From the NCBI GenBank assembly GCA_016342495.1, contig JAEIOG010000046.1, forward strand, positions 1 to 37,489: DNA of 37,489 nucleotides, written 5' to 3'. This DNA is from Phycisphaerae bacterium (GTDB lineage: Bacteria; Planctomycetota; Phycisphaerae; Sedimentisphaerales; SM23-30). Below, piece by piece: positions 16,748 to 27,800 of this stretch (the first letter of the stretch is position 1; each line of letters begins with the position of its first letter). The notes beneath the pieces are model-generated. The model did no database searches. It saw nothing but the letters and a program-made list of their open reading frames with translations, and had not been told where the DNA came from. Made by a program: the position numbers and the translations under genes.

Positions 16748-17203
16748 TTATGCCGGTTCAACCAGGAACATAGGTTGGCCAAATTCAATCGCCTGACCAT
16801 TTTCGACTAATATTTTTGTTATAGTGCCGGAAATCTCTGCTTTCACTTCATTCATAACTTTCATTGCTTCGACAATGCAAACAACATCGTCAGCGTTGAC
16901 TGTATCACCTACTTTTACGAAAGGATTTGCTGTCGGGCTCGGAGCCGAATAAAATGTTCCAACAACTGGTGCGGTAATTTCTTTAAAATTACCGACTGGA
17001 GCTAACGGTGCTGATTCGCCAGCGGCAGGTGCCGCCGCTGGTACAGGTGCTGGCACCGCAGATGCAGCAGCCGGAGCTGAGACATAAACCTGTTCGGAAC
17101 CGCGCTTAAGTGATATTTTTTCTTCACCGGTATCAATTTTAATCTCACTTAGATCATTGACCTTCATCATTTCAATAAGTTCTTTAATGGTATTTATATC
17201 CAT
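16748..17203 (-). CDS. accB: AccB, biotin carboxyl carrier protein
   Basis: The 151-residue protein has a short N-terminal segment (MDINTIKELIEMM), an Ala/Pro-rich flexible linker (about residues 42-70) and the biotinyl domain with the EAMKVMNEV motif, where the Lys (about residue 113) receives biotin from a ligase. It carries the carboxyl group from AccC to the carboxyltransferase, whose genes are not in the window. AGGAGT precedes the ATG. It is probably the first gene of accB-accC, with the peptidase gene 127 bases upstream and a hairpin between them. Confidence 0.95.
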   Translation of the reverse strand: MDINTIKELIEMMKVNDLSEIKIDTGEEKISLKRGSEQVYVSAPAAASAVPAPVPAAAPAAGESAPLAPVGNFKEITAPVVGTFYSAPSPTANPFVKVGDTVNADDVVCIVEAMKVMNEVKAEISGTITKILVENGQAIEFGQPMFLVEPA

Positions 17204-17288
17204 ATGCCTGACTCCTGGGTTTATGTTAGCAGAAATAAAACTAAATAATATTCTGCCATTACTCTTTAACTATCATATATAAAATTAG

Positions 17289-17310
17289 CCCCCAACTTAT
17301 AAATTGGGGG
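17289..17310 (-). terminator. Terminator or attenuator between the peptidase gene and accB
   Basis: A 7-bp GC-rich stem (CCCCCAA with TTGGGGG) has an 8-base loop and lies 20 bases after the peptidase stop. On the minus strand it is followed by CTAATTTTATA, a weak T-run, so termination may be partial and some transcripts may continue into accB. Confidence 0.65.
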
Positions 17311-17330
17311 ATACATCATATTTCACATTA

Positions 17331-18431
17331 TTATAAAATTACACTATCTAAACCTTTTGGCAATTTACTTAAAACCTTATGGCCTTTAGCTGTCACCAAT
17401 ATATCATCTTCAATTCTGATTCCAAATTTATCACCAATATAAATTCCTGGCTCAACAGTCAACACCATGCCTGCCTCACAATTACCTGTAGCCTTTGGCG
17501 AAAACCCTGGTGCCTCATGGACATTAAGCCCTAAGCCATGACCGGTACCATGACTATAACACATTTTAGCCGGTATCACACTGCGGGCGGCGGCATCGAC
17601 ATCGGCCAGCGGCACACCCGGGGCAATGGTATCAATTGCTTTTAATTGAGCTTCCAAAACATATTTATATGCATCAGCAAATTCAGGGCGAATTTTACCT
17701 ATACAGAAGCATCGTGTCAAGTCTGATATATATCCATTGTATTTGGCCCCGAAGTCAATCAGGAACGGAACATTCTTTTTTAGCCTGGTACTACCAGGGA
17801 CTGCGTGGCATTGAGCTGCCCGCAGACCAAAGGCCACAATCGAAGGAAAACCCGGCATCAAAGCGCCGTTCATTTGCATTTGATATTCCAGATGAGCTGC
17901 CAACTGAAGCTCGGTCATACCTGGTTTTACAATTTTAAGAGTTTCGGCAAGGGATTTTTCAGCTATTCGGATCGCTTTGGTGATTTGAGCAATTTCAAAA
18001 TCATCTTTATACATCCGAATTTTATTAATCAAACGGGAAATACCTTTGACGCCTTTGCCAAGTGATTTTTTATAAGCATTGAAATCAGCAACACTTATGT
18101 CGGCTTCATTGATAGCGACAACACCGGCGGTGCCCTTTTTGCCATCTTTTAGCAAAACAGCAGCGGCAGCGGCAGCCATCGAGCCATCGCGTAATTTAAC
18201 CTTTAATTTTGGGCATTCCTGCTTTAATTGCTCAGTAAAGCGGCTATCAGAGAGGAGTACAACCTTTTTTGCAGTGACAACAAGGACTGAATCATCGCCG
18301 GAAAAGCCTGTCATATAGGTAACATCTGCAACATTTGTAAGTATATAAGCGTCAATTTGCTCGATTTTCATCAAATTTCGCAGTTTTTTGACACGATTTT
18401 TAATACATTCACTCAATTTTATTACTGCCAT
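17331..18431 (-). CDS. M24B metallopeptidase, Xaa-Pro aminopeptidase-like
   Basis: The 366-residue cytosolic enzyme has a creatinase-type N-terminal domain (about 1-130; YMTGFSGDDSVLVV) and a pita-bread catalytic domain. The five metal ligands are visible: two Asp in LIDFGAKYNGYISD (about 224 and 235), His in SHGTGHGLG (about 300), Glu in TVEPGIYI (about 327) and Glu in RIEDDI (about 340). It likely releases N-terminal residues preceding proline. AGGATG precedes the ATG. A peptidase of this type next to accB-accC is a common arrangement, often with efp between them; efp is absent here. Confidence 0.92.
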   Translation of the reverse strand: MAVIKLSECIKNRVKKLRNLMKIEQIDAYILTNVADVTYMTGFSGDDSVLVVTAKKVVLLSDSRFTEQLKQECPKLKVKLRDGSMAAAAAAVLLKDGKKGTAGVVAINEADISVADFNAYKKSLGKGVKGISRLINKIRMYKDDFEIAQITKAIRIAEKSLAETLKIVKPGMTELQLAAHLEYQMQMNGALMPGFPSIVAFGLRAAQCHAVPGSTRLKKNVPFLIDFGAKYNGYISDLTRCFCIGKIRPEFADAYKYVLEAQLKAIDTIAPGVPLADVDAAARSVIPAKMCYSHGTGHGLGLNVHEAPGFSPKATGNCEAGMVLTVEPGIYIGDKFGIRIEDDILVTAKGHKVLSKLPKGLDSVIL

Positions 18432-18857
18432 TATAACATCCTGTTAACTGTAGAGACTCCATTTTATTTCAAAAATTTTCAATCGCTGATAAGCATAACA
18501 AAAAAACAATAACATTTCACCTGTATTTTTTTGAGAAAAACCTTTGAATTTGCATTAATATACAGTCCCCAAATGGACCGAAAATACCTTTTTTGTCCTT
18601 ATTTTATCACTTTTTTACCAAAAAAACCTTTTTTTTGCCTGTCATTACTGACATTTTTTTCGATTCAGAGCTATTAACGATGCTTTCAATACTGGCGTAG
18701 CCGAAATTATCGGACTAATCAGTAATGGAACTACCAGTTAGTTTTTCTATTAATTATGATGAAAAAATTCACCGAATTAGCAACGCTAACTCGTCGATAC
18801 GATAATATGGAATACTATATAAAAAAGTGTACTAAATACTTTGAAGGCCAATAAGTC
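18432..18857. other. AT-rich intergenic region upstream of the giant gene
   Basis: This 426-base stretch is AT-rich with several T- and A-runs. It holds the regulatory region of the 10.7-kb gene, but no confident promoter pair can be assigned. A short frame ending at about 18741 reads INDAFNTGVAEIIGLISNG and might be the tail of a lost gene, though I cannot place it. AAGG lies 11 bases before the ATG at 18858. Confidence 0.5.
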
Positions 18858-21800
18858 ATGAATGAGAATTTTCGAAAATTGAGAAAAAAACTAAGACAAA
18901 AACGTCAGAGTAATAGCCCCAAGCTCCAGCTTGAAACTTTGGAGTCTCGTACGCTGCTAATGGCTGGTGGGCCCGGTACGGTTTTGGGAAATGCCTGGCT
19001 GGTCCAAAGCTATGCTGACTTAAAGGCAATAGGTACAGGTGGCTATGATCTGGATGAATGCTATAAACTTGATGCGGACATAAATGCATCGGCAAGTATC
19101 AGCGAAAATGGTAGTCTGGGTTTCGGCCCAATTGCAGCTGATACCGATAGTGTAACTGGGGGTTTTCAGGGTACAGAATTTACCGGGATATTTGATGGTC
19201 AGGGCCATGTGATTTCCGGTTTGCAAATTAATCGCCCTACTGAAGATTTTGTTGGTTTGTTTGGCTCGGTCAATAACGCAACGATTCAGAATATCAGGAT
19301 AGAGGCAAGTTCTGTTAATGGTGATAGCAATGTTGGCAGTTTTATTGGCGCAAGTTCTAACAATTCGATATTTGCTAATCTTGCGACAACTGCAATTGTC
19401 AGCGGCAATAGTAATACCGGCGGAATCATTGGTACTTTGTTTGACTCGACTCTTGATAACAGTTTTGCAGCGGGAATAATTAACGGCGATAATGCGGTCA
19501 TTGGCAGCTTAGGCGGAACAGCCACGGCTGATAATTGTTTCTACGACAGCGACACCACTGGAACAGCCGACGGCAATGCAACTGGTAAAACTACTGCGCA
19601 AATGCGGACAAAATCAACCTTTACCGGAGCAGGCTGGGATTTTGGTAGCGACTGGTCAATAAATCAGGGCAATACCTATCCATACCTTCAAGGTGCAGAT
19701 CAAAACCTGATGGCCGCACCGGGTGAATGCATAAACTTCAACGGCAGTAATGAATATATAACTGTTGGCGACACTAATACAAATATTAAAACTATCGAAT
19801 TCTGGATTTATCCTCAGAATCTAAACGATGGTATTTTAAATCTTAATGCTGGTCAACAAATCTATATAGCCGGTGACGCAATTGACGCTTCGGATCTGAC
19901 GGCTCCAACAGTTTATGTTAATGGAGTTTCAACAACGGCTCTTACCCGCAATACCTGGCAGCATGTAGCTATTACTACAGATACCGATGTTGATTTGTCA
20001 AATTTTGATATTGGTCGGGCAGTTACTAATGAATTTGGCGGCTATCTGGACGAAGTAAGAGTGTGGACTAATGCCAGAACTCAAGACCAGATCCGAGAAA
20101 ATATGGCAAACTATGCTGCACCGGCATCTGCTAATTTAGGTGGATACTGGCGTTTCGATGAAGGTACTGGCACGACTGCTTATGATCTGACAGGGAATGG
20201 TCATCATGGCAGTTTTGTAAATATGGGAGATACTGACCGCATAGCAGCAACGACGAGTTTTAGCGTATGGGAAGGCGACGTCAGTACGAATCCAGCTACT
20301 GCTGGAAACTGGTCGATGGGCTCGGTGCCGAATTCTAGTATCAGCGTTTGTATAGCTGCCAGCGACTCAACACCAGCACTGACTGGGGGTTTTGCGGTAG
20401 AAGATCTTATTATCCAAACTGGAGCAAATTTCAATGGAAATGGCCAAACACTCCAGATTAAAAACAATGCATATAATTTTAGCACTTTTACCCATGGTAA
20501 TGGAACAGTTGATTATATTTCCAGCAATGACCAGATAGTAATGGCAGCTGACTATTACAATCTGACTTTCAGCAATGCCGGAACAAATACGCTTAATGGC
20601 GATATTGGTATAGCCAACGCATTGACAATTTCTGGGGGAAGTTTTGCTCATAATAATAAAATCGTTGATTATAATGCTTCAGGCAATCAGAATATCACTA
20701 ATACCACATATTATGACCTGACAGTATCTGGTAGCGGGACAAAAACATATACCGCTGGGATCATTGGAAATGACCTGGCGATAAATGATGCTGTCACATT
20801 TGATGCCAATGCGGCTTTGACTACGGGTAATGACTTAATATTTGACAGCACAGGCAGATTACTAGTGGGCCAGACACTGACTATTGGCAATGCTTTAACT
20901 GCTGGCAATGGCACAATTGAATTTGACAAAGCTGGTGACCAGAATATTAACAATTTATCATATAAAAACTTAGCTATTGGCGGTAGCGGCAATAAAACCC
21001 TTAGCGCTGACTTGACACTCAATGGAACATTCTCAATAACCAATGGTTCTACCGCAATATTAATCGATGGCGGTGCTGATAGAATCGTTGATTTCCAACA
21101 AGCGGTAAATACCAATGGCGGCGATGGCGGCGTGAACTTTACCGGAGCCAACAGCAGCATAACTTACAGTAGAAGCGGTAGTCAGGATATTATCGATGGC
21201 ACTTATAACCATTTTGTCATCACAGGTACAGGAACATCTGGGACCCCTATCACAAAATTATGGCAAGGCGGTACAACCAATATCAACGGCAATTTCACCT
21301 TAGGCGGTGCATACAATACAGTATTGGAAGATGCCGTGATATGCACAATTAATTTTAATGATGCTGTTGATGATGCCAGTGATACATCCGGGTTTGGCTT
21401 TGCTACCAGCGGAACAACGGTTACTTATGCTTATACTGGCGATGAAGATATTATCGATGGTACATATCGCCAATTAACTATAAACAGTACAGGCAATAAA
21501 ACCTGGGCACCGGGGATGAGCTACACCAAAGAGACTTTTAATCTCAGCAATGCGACTATCATCGACAATGGCAGCACCAGCGATTTATATTTGCAAGGTG
21601 ACGTAAACTATATCAGCGGCAGTATCAATTATACCAATGCCACCAGCACGGTATTTTATGACAGGGATGGCACTCAGGATATCATACCCGGGGTCTATAC
21701 GGAATTATTTATTGTTGGCAATAATACCAAGACCCTGCAAGGCAATGTCACAGTAAATAATAAGCTGGAAGGCTCGGAAGCGGGCTCTACTATTTCTGAT

Positions 21801-24800
21801 AATTCTGTTGCCCGAACTTTTACAATAAACGGTGTAGTCAGCGGCTATTCAGGAAGTTATAAGGACAATACCGCTTTTGATATGCAAGCCAGTATTGTGG
21901 AATATAATGACCCTGCTGATGGCAGTTTTATTCTTGGCGGTCAATATAAAGACATTGCCCTGGGCGGCAATAGCTATAAATATCTACATAATGCTGTTGT
22001 GGTCGCTGGCGATATAAGCATTGGGGGCACAGAAACTTTTGATTATTATGCGAACCCGGCATCTGTCGAATATGAAAAAGCGGGCAATCAGAGTATCGTC
22101 GAAGGTACTTATGGCAGTTTGATACTTAGTGCCAGCGGTAATAAAACTTTATCAGGTGATGTTATCATACGTGACGGCAGCATAACAGTTAACGGCACAG
22201 CGGCATTCGTTCATAATAATAAAAATGTCGAATATTATGGTTACACCAATACCAACACTCAAACAGTTACGGATCTGACCTATTATGATTTAACATTATC
22301 AACTCGCAGCGGTTCTTATGCCAGCACAAAAAATATCGCGGCCTTTACTATTGAAAATGATTTGGTTATTAATGAAATAACTACCGTAAATGCTGATATG
22401 GCCCTTGCCGTTGGCAATGACCTGACCTTTACCGGAGCTGCTGGCGGAAATCTGGTAATTGATGATACATTTAGTATAGGCGGAACTTTCACCGCAGGTA
22501 GCGGCACGGTAACTTATAATAAAGCTGGTGACCAGGCGATTAATGACTGGGCTTATAATAATCTCACGACTGCTGTTTCAGGAACAAAAACTTATACCGC
22601 CGGGGCGATCGCCAGGGACCTGACAATTAATGCTTCCAGCATCTTTGACGCAAATGCAGGGCTATCGGTTGGCAGAAATATTAATTTCCAAAACAATAGC
22701 GGCTATCTGCTGATTGGAGAAAGTCTGGCTGTTACCGGTAGTGTCGACACCGCTGCTGGCACAATCAATTATGACAAAAACGGAGCCCAGAATATTGCGG
22801 CACTGGATTATCATAATCTAACCTTATCTACCGCGGGAGTCAAGACCGCCGCCGGTGATATTGGTATCGCCGGGGCATTGACAATTATCCCGACAGCTTC
22901 TTTTGGCCATAACAATCAAACCGTTGCATATAATGATGCTGACGATCAAAATATCATAAATGCTACATATCATAATTTAACGGTTTCAGGGGGTGACACC
23001 AAAACCTATACTGGTGGGACAATCGTAAATAACATTACCATTGAAGATGATACCACCCTTGACGCTAATGCCGCTTTGACAGCTGTAAATATCATTTTTG
23101 CAGCCAACAATACCGCAAATGCTGATGGTACATTATTAGTTGGTGAAACACTTGACGCGACCACTCTGACAAAGGGTATCGGTACAGTTCATTACGATAA
23201 AGCCAACGTTCAAACGATTGATAATCTTGATTATTATAATCTCGAGCTGTCTGGAAATGCGGTCAAAACCTATACTGCCGGAACAATCGCAAATGATCTG
23301 ATTATCAATGGCAGTACAACACTGGATGCTAATGCCGCTTTATCTGTCGGAAATGATCTGACCTTTAGCGCAAACGGTACCGCATTAATCAATGACTCAC
23401 TGGCTATCGCAGGAACATTTAATACTGGAACAGGAACTATTAATTATGACAAAAACGGGGCCCAGAATATAGCTGCCCTATCTTATTACAATATCACAAT
23501 TTCAACGGCGGGAAATAAAACCTTAGCTGGCGATATTGCGGTCGCAGGAAGTTTTGGCACAGGGGGAACGGCTAATTTTGTCCATGATGGCAATTCGGTT
23601 GATTATAACAAAGCTGGTGACCAGACAATTGCATCTTTGACATATAATGATTTGATTGTATCTGGCAGCGGGACAAAAACTTATAATACCGGAGCGATTG
23701 AGAACGATCTTATCATCCAGGACAGTTGTATATTTGACGCGACAGGAAATTTAACTATTGGAAATGACCTGACATTCACCGATGATGGCGAACTGCAGTT
23801 TGCAGGTAATCTAAGCGTAGGCAATGGCTTAACAAGTGGAACCGGAACAATTTATTATGTACAGAATAATGACCAGCTGATTGCTGATCTGAATTATTAT
23901 AATATCGTTTTAGATGGTTCGGGCAATAAGACACTGGCTAATGACATAACTGTTTCTGGTGCGATGACTATAGGCGGAACCGCTACTCTGGTTCATAATA
24001 ATAAATCGGTAACCTATGATGGCACAGCTCAAACTATCACCGATGCGGCCTATTATGACCTTATTGTCAGCAATGGCAACACCAAGACATTCAATGCCGG
24101 TGATATAACTCATGACCTTATCATTGAAGGTGCAACAATTTTCGATGCCAACAGTGATCTTGATGTCAATAATCTGACCTTTACCGCCAACGGTACATTG
24201 CTGGCAGGTGCGGGCCTGAATATCAGCAATACCTTTACCAAAGGCAGCGGTACAGTGAACTATGATCAAAATGGCGACCAGACTATTCAGCAAGGGGATT
24301 ATTATAATCTTACGCTTTCAACGGCAGGGGTAAAAACTGCTGAAGGTTCAATATCTACTGAAAATATTTTCACCATTAGCGCCGGCAGTTTTGCCCATAA
24401 CAACAAGCAATTCACCTATAATGGCCCAGCTAACAGAGATGTTACAGCAACGACTTATTATGATCTTATATTGTCAGGCGGCGAAAAAGATATGCCCGCA
24501 GGGAATGTAACGGTTGCAAATAATTTCAATGCCAACAGCCAAACCGTCGATATGACAGCCAACGGTACATTGATTTTGTCAGGGACAACCACCAATTTCA
24601 CCAGTTTAACAACAGGTACTGGCACGATACAGTATAATAAAAATGGGAATCAGAATATAGCGGCTTTGACTTATTATGACCTTGACCTTAGCGGCGGCGG
24701 GACCAAAACGTTAGCTGGTGATACAACAGTTAATAATGTGTTGACTACCGATGTCGGGGTTAGCCTTGATGGCAGCAGCAGAAGCCTGACTATCAATGAA

Positions 24801-27800
24801 TCGTGGACGAATAATGGGACATTCACCGCTAATACCTCCACGGTAGACTATAACAAAAATGGAAATCAGGATATTGTTGATGTTACTTATTATAATCTTG
24901 ATTTGTCAACAGGCGGGACCAAAACCTTAGCGGGCAATATAGCAGTACAAAACGCTTTGACTACTGACCCGGGTGTAACATTAGCTGCCAGCGATAAAAC
25001 AATGATGTTGGCTGGAACCTGGAGCAATAATGGTACATTTGCCGCTGATACATCAACAGTAGACTATAATAAAAATGGCAATCAGAATATTGTTGGCATT
25101 AGCTATTATAATCTCGATTTGTCAACAGGTGGGACTAAAACTTTAGCTAATAATGTGACTGTGGAGAACATATTAACCAATGATGCGGCAGTTACGCTGG
25201 ATTCCAGTAATAAAACTTTAACCATCGGCGATGTCTGGACTAATAATGGAACCTTTACCGCCAATGCTGGAACTGTGTTGTATAATAAAAATGGCAATCA
25301 GAATGTCGCGGCGGTCAATTATAATAATCTCACGCTTTCCACTGCAGGAAATAAAACTTTAGCGGGTAATATCGGCATAGCTGATACGCTGACGATTAAT
25401 GCCCCTGCGGTTTTGGTGCATAATAGCAAAGCTGTTAGCTATAACGGTTCAAGTGATCAGGATATAACCGCAGCGGCATATTATGACCTTAATCTTTCGG
25501 GGAGCAATACCAAGAGTCATGTCGCCGGGACTAGCATAGCCAATAATTTAAGTATAGCTAATAATACAGTTTTCACCGCCAATGCGGCATTGGAAGTTGG
25601 CAATACTCTGACCATAAGTGGTGCCAGTAGCCAAATGGACTTGAATAGCCAGACATTGACACTAAATGGAACCGCTAATCTTACGGGATCGGTTACAGGC
25701 GATGGGGTTATCACCTATGCTAATAATGCCAGTCATGATGGATCGAAATTTAGTGGAACTTATGATATGCTTATCGATGGGGCCTACACTGTCTCCCTGG
25801 CGGCTGACAGCACTATCGATACATTGACTATTAATAATGCTGGTGGGGATTTAGCCTTAAACAGTAAAGTAGTGACATTTGAATCGGGGCCATCTTTAAC
25901 CGGCGATGTCAGTGGTAATGGGACTGTAATATATGCAACTACTGCGGTCCATGAGCCGGGTAAATTTAGTGGTATTTATAACTTAACGGTTGATGGCGCC
26001 AATACCGTGACTTTAGCTGGCAATACAATTATTGAAACCCTTACAGTAAACAATGCCGCCGGGAAGTTGGCTATTAATGATAAAGCTATCATACTAAATA
26101 GTCCACCAAGTTTGACTGGAACTGTGATAGACGATGGGACGATTATCTATTCGACAACAACCAGTCATAATCCGGGCAAATTTACCGGAGCATACAATCT
26201 GACTGTCAATGGCAATGAAACGGTGACGCTGGCTGATGATACTTCAGTAAACACTTTAACGATAAATAACGCCAATGGTCGAGTTGCGTTAAATGACAAT
26301 GCTTTGACGCTGAATGCCGCACCAGCTATTACCGGAGCGGTTAGTGGCGATGGCACTGTTATATATTCAATTACGGCTACTCATGACCCGGGGAAATTTA
26401 CTGGTATTTACAGTTTGACTGTTGATGGTGCCAACACTGTGACTCTGGGGGCATTGACCAGTGTTGATTTATTGACTATCAATCATATCAATGGTCGACT
26501 TGATGCGGCAGCTGATATTAAAATGGCTCAGACTCCAACTTTGACCGGAAGAATTATCAATGCCTCGGATATTTATTATACTGGTGATGCCAACCATGAC
26601 CACAGTCAAATCGATGGCAGTTATAATCTTTATGCCCAAAATGCCGCAACAGTAACACTGGTTAATGATGCTGATATCGTAAGCTTGACGGCAACGGATG
26701 CCGGCACATCGATTGACATTGATACTTACAGCTTGACTGTAAATGACACCATCAACTTAGGGGATGGGATCCTGACTGGAACCGGAACCCTGCATTATAT
26801 CAGCGAAAATGATCTGGATGGCACAAATATAACCGGGGAAATAAATCTCAGTATAGAACCGGCTGGGGATAAAACCGTTACGCTTAGTGGGCCACTTGAT
26901 ATTGCTGACCTTGTAATAGCCACAGGTGATACGCTTGATGCTGATGGCTATGATATAAACCTGTCGGGCGACTGGAGTAATAATGGAACTTTTGTCCACG
27001 GTAATAATACCGTCACTTTTGATGGCAATAATCAAAGCATTAACGCAAGTAATACGTTTTATAATTTCAATAAAACAACCGATGTCGCTGATGTCTTAAC
27101 TTTTGAAGCAGGACAGACTCAAACTATCGAAAACACCCTGACACTTACGGGGGCGACCGGTCAGACATTGTCATTGCACAGCAGTATTGATAATACCCAA
27201 TGGCAAATCGACCCACAAGGTACTTTCAATCATGGAAACCTCAATATTAAAGACAGCAACAATATCAGCGGTGCAGATATTTATGTCCGCGAAGAAGAAT
27301 ATCTCGATGAAGGCAATAATACCAACTGGGTATTTAACGCAATCCCTACAAGCGGCAATAGCAACGTTACAACTTTTGAAGAACAAAGCTATACTATTAA
27401 AGCTGATGATCTGGTTTTTGCTGACGAAAATTCATTCGATTCGCTAACCCAAATCAAAATCACAGCGATCTCGGCCAGCGGCAATTTAAAACTTAATAAT
27501 ATCAATCTGGATATTGATGATGAAGTAACTATTGACCAAATTAATAATAGTCAGTTTGTTTTTGTACCACATGAAAATGCCAATGGCTATGGCATAAATG
27601 CTTTCAGCTATTTAGTCCATGACAACACCGAGTACAGCGTTGAAACCGGATTGGTAGAAATTGATATTATCCCGGTTAATGATGCGCCTTCATTTACACC
27701 GGGTGATGACATTGATATTTTTGAAGATAATGGGCCGTTTTCCCTGATGTGGGCAAGCAATATCGACAAAGGCGCGCCTAATGAAATCCTGCAAAACATA

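Noticed and set aside
24633-25303. CRISPR array
   Set aside because: The 216-bp period lies inside an open reading frame with 72-residue protein repeats; there are no short repeats with unique spacers anywhere in the window.
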